Made by a program: the position numbers and the translations under genes
Shown: one piece after another, positions 14,352 to 23,203 of the stretch
Position numbering within the stretch: the first letter of the stretch is position 1
Layout of the letters: every line of letters starts with the position of its first letter
Notes under the pieces: model-generated
The model's database searches: none
Seen by the model: the letters and a program-made list of their open reading frames with translations, nothing else
What the model was told of the DNA's origin: nothing
Assembly (NCBI RefSeq): GCF_001975825.1
Contig: NZ_MTKN01000011.1
Span: 1-34,929, forward strand
DNA length: 34,929 nucleotides
From: [Flexibacter] sp. ATCC 35208
Lineage (GTDB): Bacteria > Bacteroidota > Bacteroidia > Chitinophagales > Chitinophagaceae
Reading direction: 5' to 3'

Positions 14352-15302
14352 ATGCAGAAACCCGGATTTTTTAAGAAATACTGGCAAATCCTGAAGCAAA
14401 CCTTCAGTGATTTTATGGACGACAAGGTACTTAAACTCAGTGCCGCTTTATCTTACTACACGATCTTCTCCATCGCTCCCATGCTCATAGTGATCATCAC
14501 ACTATGCGAAGTATTCCTGGGCAAAGAGGCTATCGAAGGCAGCATCTACGGACAAATCAATTCATTTGTCGGCAACGACGCCGCCCTTCAGATCCAGCAG
14601 ATGATCAAAAACGCCGCGCTTTCCGGTGATTCTACCTGGGCCACCGTAGTGGGTATCGTAACCCTTATCTTTGGCGCTACCGGTGTATTCGGCGAAATCC
14701 AGGATTCTATCAACTTTATCTGGCAGCTAAAAGCCAAACCTAAAAATGGTATACTCAAAATACTCATCAACCGCCTCCTCTCCTTCTCTATGGTGATCTC
14801 CTTAGGATTTATCCTCCTGGTATCCCTGGCGCTGAACGGTCTGATCGAGTTATTTAGTAAACAACTGGCCCGTTTACTCCCCGAAGTGACCATGGTATTG
14901 GTGTATGTGATCAACCTGTGCCTTACTTTTGGCGTCATTTCCCTGTTGTTCGCCATCATTTTCAAAGTGCTTCCAGACGCCAAAATAAAATGGAAACATG
15001 TCATCGTAGGGGCTATGACCACCTCCGTCCTCTTCATGGCAGGCAAATTTGGCATCGGCTTTTACCTCGGCGCCAGCAAGGTCGGCACTGCTTACGGTGC
15101 GGCCGGAAGCATAGTGATCATCCTGCTCTGGGTATACTACTCTGCTATCATCCTCTACTTTGGGGCTGAGTTTACACAGGTGTATGTACAATACCATGGG
15201 GAGCAGATCAGGCCCAATGAGTACGCAGTCTATGTAAAGGAGATACCTGTAGAGCTGGAAACCAATCTGGAAGCTGCCAAAAAAAAGCCCCCTACCCCAT
15301 AA
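14352..15302 (+). CDS. YihY/BrkB family inner-membrane protein
   Basis: This 316-residue protein fits the YihY/BrkB family (PF03631). It has the characteristic N-terminal DDKVLKLSAALSYYTIFSIAPML, a helix ending in GATGVFGEIQDSINFIW, and six membrane helices, the last being GSIVIILLWVYYSAIILYFGAEFTQVY split over residues near 255-282. Family members were once called RNase BN in error; their transport role is still unsettled. The C-terminal tail is charged and ends in prolines. It is 25 bp after the MazG-like gene and 37 bp before glyQS, which has its own promoter. Confidence 0.9.
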   Translation: MQKPGFFKKYWQILKQTFSDFMDDKVLKLSAALSYYTIFSIAPMLIVIITLCEVFLGKEAIEGSIYGQINSFVGNDAALQIQQMIKNAALSGDSTWATVVGIVTLIFGATGVFGEIQDSINFIWQLKAKPKNGILKILINRLLSFSMVISLGFILLVSLALNGLIELFSKQLARLLPEVTMVLVYVINLCLTFGVISLLFAIIFKVLPDAKIKWKHVIVGAMTTSVLFMAGKFGIGFYLGASKVGTAYGAAGSIVIILLWVYYSAIILYFGAEFTQVYVQYHGEQIRPNEYAVYVKEIPVELETNLEAAKKKPPTP

Positions 15303-15324
15303 GAGCGGGCACAAAAAAGTTATA

Positions 15325-15332
15325 TATATTTG
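15325..15332 (+). promoter_or_regulatory. -7 promoter box TATATTTG of glyQS
   Basis: An exact TAnnTTTG match ends 7 nt before the ATG at 15340, so the mRNA 5' end should lie within a few bases of the start codon. Confidence 0.55.
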
Positions 15333-15339
15333 CGCCATT

Positions 15340-16770
15340 ATGGCAACAGATCAGAACAAATTCCAGGCGATTATTTCGCATTGTAAAGAATATGGCTTCG
15401 TTTTCCAGTCCAGTGAGATATATGACGGCTTAAGTGCGGTATACGACTACGGCCAGTATGGAGCCCAGTTAAAGAAGAATATCCGCGACTATTGGTGGAA
15501 AAGCATGACCCAGATGCATGAAAACATCGTGGGGATCGATGCGGCTATTTTTATGCATCCGACTACCTGGAAGGCGTCAGGGCACGTTGACGGCTTTAGT
15601 GATCCTATGATTGATAACAAGGATAGCAAAAAGCGCTACCGTGTAGACCACCTGATCGAAGCACATGCAGAAACACTGGATGCTGCTGATGGCGAAGCCC
15701 TGATCGCTAAAATGAATGCCCTTCTGGCTGCTGATGATCTGGCTGGCCTGAAATCACTGATTGAAGAATACAAAATCAAATGTGCTGTCAGCGGTACTGT
15801 TAACTGGACAGATGTACGTCAGTTCAACCTGATGTTCTCTACCCAGTTAGGTAGCGTAACCGACGAAGCAAGTGAAATATACCTCCGTCCTGAAACCGCA
15901 CAGGGTATCTTCGTGAACTTCCTGAACGTGCAGAAAACGGGTCGTATGAAGATACCTTTCGGTATTGCACAGGTAGGTAAAGCTTTCCGTAACGAAATCG
16001 TAGCCCGTCAGTTCATCTTCCGTATGCGCGAATTTGAGCAGATGGAAATGCAGTTCTTCGTACGCCCTGGCACCCAGAAAGAGTGGTTCCAGTACTGGAA
16101 AGAGGAGCGTATGAAATGGCACCTGAGCCTGGGTGCAGATCCGGCCAAGTACAGGTTCCATGAACACGAAAAGCTGGCTTTCTATGCCGATGCTGCTGAA
16201 GATATTGAGTTTGAATTCCCGATTGGTTTCAAAGAGGTAGAGGGTATCCATAGCCGTACAGATCATGATCTGGGCAGACACCAGGAATTCAGCAGGAAGA
16301 AAATGCAGTATTTTGATACTGAAATCAATCAGAACTACGTACCATACGTAATCGAAACCTCTATTGGTCTGGACCGTATGTTCCTCCTCACTGTGTGTAA
16401 TGCTTACGAAGAAGAAGACCTGTCCAAAGATGGTAAAGAAGATAGCCGCGTAGTACTGCGCTTCCCTGCTAAACTGGCACCAACGAAACTGGCAATCTTC
16501 CCACTCACTAAAAAAGACGGGTTACCAGAAATAGCAAAAGAACTGATGGATGCATGTAAACCGCATTTCTATTGCTTCTACGAAGAGAAAGATGCGATCG
16601 GTAAGCGTTACCGCCGTCAGGATGCGATCGGTACACCATTCTGTGTAACCATCGACCACCAGACCAAGGAAGACAACACCGTTACCATCCGCTACCGCGA
16701 CTCCATGGAACAGGAAAGAATCCCGCTGGATAAAGTAAAAGAACTCGTTCTGAATAAAATCAACGAATAA
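15340..16770 (+). CDS. glyQS: glycyl-tRNA synthetase (single-chain class II)
   Basis: The 476-residue protein is the homodimeric eukaryote/archaea-like glycyl-tRNA synthetase used by Bacteroidota instead of the two-subunit bacterial enzyme. Visible features are the N-terminal YGFVFQSSEIYDGL, motif 2 in AFRNEIVARQFIFRMREFEQ (about residues 211-230), motif 3 in ETSIGLDRMFLL, and the C-terminal anticodon-binding domain starting near LRFPAKLAPTKLAIFPL. It charges tRNA-Gly in the cytoplasm. The gene is the last of the plus-strand run and is followed by a 46-bp perfect palindrome and a second hairpin. Its -7 box is 7 nt from the ATG, indicating a nearly leaderless mRNA. Confidence 0.95.
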   Translation: MATDQNKFQAIISHCKEYGFVFQSSEIYDGLSAVYDYGQYGAQLKKNIRDYWWKSMTQMHENIVGIDAAIFMHPTTWKASGHVDGFSDPMIDNKDSKKRYRVDHLIEAHAETLDAADGEALIAKMNALLAADDLAGLKSLIEEYKIKCAVSGTVNWTDVRQFNLMFSTQLGSVTDEASEIYLRPETAQGIFVNFLNVQKTGRMKIPFGIAQVGKAFRNEIVARQFIFRMREFEQMEMQFFVRPGTQKEWFQYWKEERMKWHLSLGADPAKYRFHEHEKLAFYADAAEDIEFEFPIGFKEVEGIHSRTDHDLGRHQEFSRKKMQYFDTEINQNYVPYVIETSIGLDRMFLLTVCNAYEEEDLSKDGKEDSRVVLRFPAKLAPTKLAIFPLTKKDGLPEIAKELMDACKPHFYCFYEEKDAIGKRYRRQDAIGTPFCVTIDHQTKEDNTVTIRYRDSMEQERIPLDKVKELVLNKINE

Positions 16771-16778
16771 CAATATTG

Positions 16779-16824
16779 GCGGGAGTTTGTGATCCGGGCG
16801 TACGCCCGGATCACAAACTCCCGC
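16779..16824. terminator. 46-bp perfect palindrome (first of a pair)
   Basis: The two 23-base halves (16779-16801 and 16802-16824) are exact reverse complements with no unpaired centre. It lies 8 bp after the glyQS stop codon, between convergent genes. Confidence 0.8.
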
Positions 16825-16827
16825 TAT

Positions 16828-16864
16828 GCGAAAAGGCAGGGACCGGAGGTCCCTGCCTTTTCGC
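16828..16864. terminator. 17-bp perfect hairpin (second of a pair)
   Basis: Arms GCGAAAAGGCAGGGACC (16828-16844) and 16848-16864 pair around GGA and are followed by a T-rich run, so the hairpin can terminate glyQS transcription. On the other strand it lies just after the reductase gene. Confidence 0.8.
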
Positions 16865-16879
16865 TTTTTACTTTATTTT

Positions 16880-17605
16880 CTATCCATACAACTCCTGACG
16901 TATATCATGCCTATCATACCCCATCCCCAATATCTTTCCCTTCGCCTCATCAATCATATTCTTCCACCCACACAAAAAGAAATACGCCGGCTCCTTATTT
17001 AGCGCCAACAACTCCTCATAAATCAAATGCACATACCCCCTCTTCCCCGTCCACCCATCCTCACATCTTGACAACGTCGGTGAATACCTAAACCCCTCCA
17101 ACTCCGCCTCCAACTGCCACAACTCTTTCGCATACAACAAATCACACTCTTTCCTACACCCATAAATCAAATGTATCATTTGATGCGGTATCTGATGCGT
17201 ATGTATATGATGCGCCATCGCCCTAAACGGCGCCACCCCCGTTCCCGTACAAATCAAATACAACTGCCTGTCCAGCGTCTCCGGCAGCGTAAACACCCCC
17301 AGCGGCCCTTTCACAGGAAACTCACTCCCCACTTTCACCTCATTAAAAAGATAAGTCGTCCCCGCCCCTCCTTCCAGCGACACAATCACCAACTCAAACT
17401 CATTCGACCCATCCGGCGCCGACGCAATAGAATAACTCCTCCATCGCTTTTTTCTCTCTTCATGAATAGGTAAGTCCAGGGTTACAAATTGTCCGGGTTT
17501 AAAATCAAATCTTTCCAGCTCCCTTATCTGTATCCAGAACCGTCTCGTGTTGTGTGTCTCCTGCAGAATGCGGGTCACATAACCAGTATACCAGTGGTCC
17601 AGCAT
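16880..17605 (-). CDS. ferredoxin-NADP reductase-like flavin oxidoreductase
   Basis: The 241-residue protein has the two-domain FNR fold. The FAD domain carries R56-S-Y-S in KKRWRSYSIASAP and the GGAGTTYLF loop; the pyridine-nucleotide domain carries CTGTGVAPFRAM (119-130) and the C-terminal FFLCGWKNMIDEAK. No iron-sulfur or haem domain is fused, so it probably passes electrons between NAD(P)H and a separate partner such as ferredoxin or flavodoxin. The start is ATG at 17605, divergent from mfd. Its coding strand is very rich in G- and T-ending codons, making the plus strand C-rich, unlike the balanced glyQS next door; this may be local skew and is not firm evidence of transfer. Confidence 0.88.
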   Translation of the reverse strand: MLDHWYTGYVTRILQETHNTRRFWIQIRELERFDFKPGQFVTLDLPIHEERKKRWRSYSIASAPDGSNEFELVIVSLEGGAGTTYLFNEVKVGSEFPVKGPLGVFTLPETLDRQLYLICTGTGVAPFRAMAHHIHTHQIPHQMIHLIYGCRKECDLLYAKELWQLEAELEGFRYSPTLSRCEDGWTGKRGYVHLIYEELLALNKEPAYFFLCGWKNMIDEAKGKILGMGYDRHDIRQELYG

Positions 17606-17692
17606 ATTAAGTGGAATTTATTACTTAAATATCGCGAATTTTTCCTGAACCTGTGACCGTTTTCATCAGATCAAACAATGACCAATAATTCG

Positions 17693-17700
17693 TAACTTTG
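17693..17700 (+). promoter_or_regulatory. -7 promoter box TAACTTTG of mfd
   Basis: An exact TAnnTTTG match ends 8 nt before the ATG at 17709, the same close spacing seen for glyQS and the aminotransferase. Confidence 0.55.
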
Positions 17701-17708
17701 CTCCCCTC

Positions 17709-20700
17709 ATGAATATTCAGGCTGTATTACAATTATACCAGCGCGACACCCGCCTGCAACAGCTGGTGAAAGGGATGCATTTGTCCCATCCTCAGTATTT
17801 TCAACTAACAGGATTAACCGGTAGCACCCCCACATTTATCGCGGCAGGCGCGTGGGAACTGGCGTCTTCAGTTAATCACCTGTTCATTTTAAATGATAAA
17901 GAGGAGGCTGCCTATTTTCAAAATGATCTGGAACAACTCAGTCAGGCCCTCGATATCTTCTACTTCCCGGATTCATTCAAAAAGGTAGGTCAGTTCAGCG
18001 ATCTGAACAGCAGCCATAGCATGCTGCGTACCGAAGCCCTCATGAAGTTCTCCGGCGATAGCATCCACAAAAAGATCCTCGTCACCTACCCCGAAGCCCT
18101 ATGGGAAAAGGTAGCCGCCTCCGTGGCCTTCAACACCAACATGGTCCAGTTGAAGGTCGGCGATGTGCTCAAGGTGGACGATCTGCTGGAAAAACTCGTC
18201 AGCTGGGGCTTCAGCTTCACTGACTTCGTATATGAACCGGGGCAGTACGCCCTCCGTGGGGGTATTCTCGACATCTACTCTTTTGGTAATGAAAAACCTT
18301 ACCGCATAGAGTTGTTCGGAGAAGATATCGACTCTATCCGCATCTTCGATCCGGAAACCCAGCTCAGTGAGCGCAAACTCACCCAGGTAACCCTGATCGC
18401 CAATATGGATACCCATAACCTGGACCATCAGAAGACCTCCCTGCTGGAATTCCTGCCTGCCAATACCGTAGTCTGGATGAAAGACCCGGGGTATGTGCAG
18501 GAGGTAATTTTGCAGTTGGAAGAGAAGCTGGATGCTTTCTTACAATCCGGCCAACAGGTGAGGATTGATGAAGATGAGAAGATGGAACTGAAGGAGACGG
18601 ATTTTGTAAAGGCTCATCTCCTCATGCAGCAGATCCTGCAAAGGCACTGCATCGTCTTTGGCACTAAATTATGGTGGGAAGAAACGAACCGTAACTTTAC
18701 CCCACTGAACTTTGAAACACAGGAGCAGCCAGTCTTTAACCGTCAGTTTGAAATGCTGATTAAAGACCTGGAAACCCACAATAAAAATAAATACAACCTC
18801 TTCATCTTCGCCGAAAATGCCCGTCAGCTGGAAAGGTTGCGTAGCATATTCGAAGACCTGAAAGCGACCTTCACCTTCTTCCCGATACCGGTGCCGGTGA
18901 GCCATGGCTTCATTGATCATTCATTGAAACTCGTGTGCTATACAGATCACCAGATCTTCCAGCGTTACCACAAGTACAAGGTAAAGCAGGCGTACAACAA
19001 GAATAAGGCGCTTACCATGAAGACCCTGCGCGAATTGCAGTCGGGCGACTTCGTAACCCATATCGACCATGGTGTAGGTATGTACAGTGGCTTACAGAAG
19101 ATAGAAGTTGGGGGCAAAATGCAGGAAGCCATTCGTATCATTTACAAGAACAATGACCTACTGTATGTGAACATCAACTCCCTGCACAAGATCAGTAAGT
19201 TCACCGGCAAGGAAGGCCAGGAACCCAAAGTCAATAAACTGGGTAGTGATGCATGGGATAAACTGAAAGAAAAAGCGAAAACACAGGTTAAGGATATCGC
19301 CAAAGACCTGATCAGGCTATATGCGGCACGCAAGGCCCAGCAAGGGTTCCAGCATGCACCGGATACATACCTGCAAACGGAGCTGGAGGCATCTTTCATC
19401 TATGAAGATACTCCTGACCAGAGCAAGGCGACTGCCGATGTAAAGAGAGATATGGAATCGCCTGCACCAATGGACAGACTGGTATGTGGCGACGTTGGTT
19501 TTGGAAAGACAGAAGTAGCAGTGCGTGCAGCATTCAAATCGATCGTAGATGGTAAGCAGGCAGCAATACTGGTACCTACTACCATCCTCGCTTTCCAGCA
19601 CTTCAAAACATTTGCAGACCGACTGAAAGATTTTCCATGTACAGTAGATTATCTGAACCGCTTTAAATCTGCAAAAGAAAAGAAAGACACACTACAGCGA
19701 CTCGCTGAAGGAAAGATAGATATCATAGTAGGTACGCATGCCTTACTGAGCAAGGATGTGAAGTTCAAAGACCTCGGTGTGCTGATCGTGGATGAAGAAC
19801 AGAAATTTGGTGTGGCAGCAAAAGAAAAGCTGAAACACATCAAGTTGAATGTAGATACATTGACACTAACGGCTACGCCTATTCCGAGAACACTACAGTT
19901 CTCCCTGATGGGAGCGAGAGACCTTTCTGTCATCAATACGCCGCCGCCTAACAGGCAGCCGATTGAGACAGAGGTACATGTATTCGATCATGACATGATC
20001 CGCGATGCCATCTATTACGAAACAGAAAGAGGTGGACAGGTATACTTTGTATACAACCGTGTGAAAGGTTTGGGAGAGATCAGCAGTCTCATTAAAGGCT
20101 TATGCCCTGACTTGTCTGTCGCTACTGCACACGGACAGATGGAAGGTCATCAGCTGGAAGAAGTGATCCTTGATTTCATCGATCGTAAGTACGATGTACT
20201 GGTATGTACTAATATAGTAGAGAGTGGTGTGGATATTCCAAATGCAAATACCATCATCATCAACAATGCACATCACTTTGGATTAAGTGACCTGCACCAG
20301 TTGCGTGGTCGTGTAGGGCGTAGTAACAAGAAAGCATTCTGTTACCTGCTGGCACCACCCATGAGTACATTGCCTGCTGACAGCCGTAAGCGCTTGCAAA
20401 CGCTGGAGCAGCATAGTGAACTGGGTAGTGGTTTCCAGATTGCGATGCGCGACCTTGATATACGTGGTGCCGGTAACCTCCTAGGTGGTGAGCAGAGTGG
20501 CTTCATGTCAGATATCGGATTTGATATGTACCAGAAGATCCTGGACGAAGCGATCCGCGAACTGAAGCAAAATGAATTCAAAGATCTCTTTAAAGAACAG
20601 CTGGAAGAGAAGAAGGATTATGTAAGCGATTGTACCATCGATACAGATCTTGAAATACTCATTCCTGATAGTTATGTAGAGAGCATACAGGAGCGCTTGA

Positions 20701-21083
20701 ACCTGTATCAGGAACTGGATAATATCACGCTGGAAAGTAAGTTGGTCGCATTTGAGGAAGAGCTGAAAGATAGATTCGGTCCATTGCCTGAACCGGTATT
20801 GGAATTATTATGCCTGGTGCGTTGTCGGTGGATGGCGATTAAGTTAGGCTTTGAGAAGATGATGATGAAGAATGAGACATTACGTTGTTACTTTATCAAC
20901 AACCCGGATTCGCCTTACTTCACATCGCCTACATTTGATCATATATTGAACTATGTACAGACGAGGGTGAACAATGCGAAACTGAAACAGTTAGGTACGA
21001 ACTTTATGTTAGTGGCGACTAAAATTACTAATATGAATGATCTGTATAATTTCCTGAAAAATATGGAAGATGCAAGGTCATAA
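17709..21083 (+). CDS. mfd: transcription-repair coupling factor Mfd
   Basis: At 1124 residues this is a full-length Mfd. The N-terminal third is the UvrB-like part that recruits UvrA. The CarD-like RNA-polymerase-interaction domain begins near residue 443 (SGDFVTHIDHGVGMYSG). The RecG-like translocase motor follows: Walker A GDVGFGKTE near residue 594, DEEQKFG near 695, TATPIPRTL, and SGVDIPNANT with LHQLRGRVGRS of motifs V-VI. The C-terminal regulatory domain runs to the end (PFGPLPEP-type segment seen as RFGPLPEPVLELL). It removes stalled RNA polymerase and starts transcription-coupled repair. It is transcribed from its own promoter and is convergent with the lectin/PKD gene, with a perfect hairpin between. 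Confidence 0.97.
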   Translation: MNIQAVLQLYQRDTRLQQLVKGMHLSHPQYFQLTGLTGSTPTFIAAGAWELASSVNHLFILNDKEEAAYFQNDLEQLSQALDIFYFPDSFKKVGQFSDLNSSHSMLRTEALMKFSGDSIHKKILVTYPEALWEKVAASVAFNTNMVQLKVGDVLKVDDLLEKLVSWGFSFTDFVYEPGQYALRGGILDIYSFGNEKPYRIELFGEDIDSIRIFDPETQLSERKLTQVTLIANMDTHNLDHQKTSLLEFLPANTVVWMKDPGYVQEVILQLEEKLDAFLQSGQQVRIDEDEKMELKETDFVKAHLLMQQILQRHCIVFGTKLWWEETNRNFTPLNFETQEQPVFNRQFEMLIKDLETHNKNKYNLFIFAENARQLERLRSIFEDLKATFTFFPIPVPVSHGFIDHSLKLVCYTDHQIFQRYHKYKVKQAYNKNKALTMKTLRELQSGDFVTHIDHGVGMYSGLQKIEVGGKMQEAIRIIYKNNDLLYVNINSLHKISKFTGKEGQEPKVNKLGSDAWDKLKEKAKTQVKDIAKDLIRLYAARKAQQGFQHAPDTYLQTELEASFIYEDTPDQSKATADVKRDMESPAPMDRLVCGDVGFGKTEVAVRAAFKSIVDGKQAAILVPTTILAFQHFKTFADRLKDFPCTVDYLNRFKSAKEKKDTLQRLAEGKIDIIVGTHALLSKDVKFKDLGVLIVDEEQKFGVAAKEKLKHIKLNVDTLTLTATPIPRTLQFSLMGARDLSVINTPPPNRQPIETEVHVFDHDMIRDAIYYETERGGQVYFVYNRVKGLGEISSLIKGLCPDLSVATAHGQMEGHQLEEVILDFIDRKYDVLVCTNIVESGVDIPNANTIIINNAHHFGLSDLHQLRGRVGRSNKKAFCYLLAPPMSTLPADSRKRLQTLEQHSELGSGFQIAMRDLDIRGAGNLLGGEQSGFMSDIGFDMYQKILDEAIRELKQNEFKDLFKEQLEEKKDYVSDCTIDTDLEILIPDSYVESIQERLNLYQELDNITLESKLVAFEEELKDRFGPLPEPVLELLCLVRCRWMAIKLGFEKMMMKNETLRCYFINNPDSPYFTSPTFDHILNYVQTRVNNAKLKQLGTNFMLVATKITNMNDLYNFLKNMEDARS

Positions 21084-21099
21084 GTTATAAAATATTTAA

Positions 21100-21113
21100 G
21101 CCGTCCGCAGGAC
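21100..21113. repeat. GC-rich triloop hairpin motif, copy 3
   Basis: GTCC-GCA-GGAC (21103-21113) after the mfd stop codon is a variant of the motifs at 5597 and 13801, again just upstream of, or in place of, a longer hairpin. Confidence 0.4.
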
Positions 21114-21120
21114 AGTCACA

Positions 21121-21165
21121 CCAATCCCCCGGAGTTTTGCCGAAGGCAAAACTCCGGGGGATTGG
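21121..21165. terminator. 21-bp perfect hairpin between convergent genes
   Basis: Arms 21121-21141 and 21145-21165 pair perfectly around GAA and are followed by TCTTTT. It separates mfd from the convergent lectin/PKD gene and probably terminates mfd. Confidence 0.85.
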
Positions 21166-21169
21166 TCTT

Positions 21170-23109
21170 TTATCTTATCAACGTTACAGTCCCTTTCCGG
21201 CTGAATTTATGCCCTGTATAATCCGTTCCCTGTATATCATGTATACATAAGTGCCAACAGGCGAATCCTGCCCCTTAAAAGTGCCATCCCATGCCCCTGT
21301 CAATTCACTCGTCCTGAACACCTCCTTGCCCCATCTATCCCACACACATAAAAAATCCAGTTGAGGTACACCCGGCGATATTGCCCTGAACCAATCATTC
21401 TGCCCATCATGATTCGGTGAAAAAGCACTTGGTACATAAAACTCCGGCCCCGTATAGGCCTTCACTGCCAAACTATCCACCTGTACACATCCCTCTGGTG
21501 AAGTTACCGTCAATACATATTTCACATCCTGAAACAACACTGCCACAGGATCTGCAATCATCACATTATTCAACCCTGTAGCAGGCGACCAGCTATAACT
21601 TAAATTATCTCCTGTTGCTATTGCATTCAACTGCAAAGGTTGCCCTTTCTCGATCAGCGTATCGCGTCCCGCATCCAATGCAATATCAACTATCTTCACA
21701 GGTAGCCAGAATGAATCAGACAAACAGCCATCCCTGCTCACAGCATATACACCCGCTGTATATACACCCCCTGTTTTATACACATAACTAATATCCTGCA
21801 GGGTGGATGTATCTCCATTTCCAAATGTCCAATGCCAGCCTGCTAATGCAATAGCAGGTGTAAGATTCGTACCCGAAAAATCAATGGCATCCCCTATACA
21901 CGCATCACCCCCACTTGCACTAATCACAGGTGTATTATACACAGAAAGCATTTGTATCGTATCATCACTACAACCCTCTTTCGTCAACACAGATAAATGC
22001 ACGGGATAGGTGCCGGGAGTAGTAAAATCAGCGACTATATTCTTCCCGCTATCTGTATGTCCATTCAACTCCCAATTCCATGCTGTCAATGTTCCCACTT
22101 CCAGTGTCGTTGCATCTTTGATCGTCATTATTCGTCCCAAACACAATGGATCGGTAGACATCCCTGCAATCGGATAAGTCCCGATCGTCACCTGCTGGTG
22201 CATGGTATCCGAAATGCATCCACTATTATCCTCAATCACCAATGTTACATCATATACACCCGGTTTTGCATAATGATGCTCTCCCGGTTGCGATACATTT
22301 GCCGTAGTGCCATCTCCAAAATCCCACAACCATCTTGTAATCGTACCAAAGGACTTGGATGAATCACTAAACAGGATCGGATCGCCTATACAGAACCGCT
22401 GATCATCCCTAAATGCTAACTCTGGTCTGAGTGCTGCGCAAAACTGTTGCACATTGTACGCTCCTCCCGTAGATCCTGCAAATCCCCAATATACCAAGGG
22501 GCTATTATTGAAAATTTCCTGCACAATATCTTTCTGCAATGATAGTCGCAATGCCCCATCCATACTCACTGTCATTTGCATGGCTACCGCATCCCACTTT
22601 ACCCTGAATATATGCCAGTTACAATCTTCTATATTATCGTTCCCATCCAGCGCCGTCACCGGCCCAGCCAGGTTATTGACAGCATTATGATCCGTCACTC
22701 CATTCATCTGTATCGCCACATGATCGTAGTAAGGATCATGGTCAATTTCATTCTGCCAGGTATCAATAATAATCCCTAAAGAAGGACTGATACCCTGAAA
22801 CCCGATACCCGACCCGGTAGCTCCCAGGTTCGTTCCTTTTGTCTGCAGGATAAAGCCAATGCCATCGGCGCCATCGCTGTCTTTACAACCCAGGTTTACA
22901 TCAAAATAATAGTCAAAGGAATTGCGGAGGTCAATCTGGTTCTTATTCCACACGGTCCCGCTCGAGGTATTTACATCCTGAGTCAGTACATAACAGTTAC
23001 AGGTACGTTGTGTAGCGCTACCATTTAGAATATAAGGAGTCTGAACCTGTGCATTGGCAAAAAGCGGCAGGCAAAACAGTACCATAATAAACCCCGTGGA
23101 CGTTGACAT
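21170..23109 (-). pseudogene. secreted L-type lectin/PKD protein with frameshifted T9SS type B sorting domain
   Basis: The uninterrupted frame (21184-23109, 641 aa) begins with a signal peptide ending FANAQ. Residues about 25-235 resemble a legume-like (L-type) lectin (DGADGIGFILQ, LGIIIDTWQN). Three PKD-like domains follow (WLWDFGDGT; WNWELNG; WHWTFGNGD), each with a paired cysteine pattern, then a CHU_C-like gliding/T9SS type B domain starting FYVPSAFSPNHDGQNDWF. After GTYVYMIY the frame reads RERIIQG..., which is atypical; in the frame reached by adding one base near 21231 it reads QGTDYTG then HKFSRKGTVTLIR and stops at 21172-21170, the canonical ending. So one base appears lost. The protein, if made, would probably lack a functional sorting signal. 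A sequencing error is possible. Confidence 0.75.
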
Positions 23110-23203
23110 AAAAAGTTGGAATTCTTAAATATAGTAAAAACTTTCCCCCCTTTTATGGAATTTGATATTTCCCCTGCATCATGAAAGAAAAAAACGGAAT
23201 ACT

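Noticed and set aside
16880..17605. Horizontal transfer of the FNR-like gene because of its different codon usage
   Set aside because: Similar strand-biased wobble composition occurs in several other genes of the window, so it is better explained by local skew.
23162..23203. Longer start of the SIMPL protein at a TTG codon
   Set aside because: It would place 14 charged residues in front of a clean signal peptide that begins with ATG at 23204.
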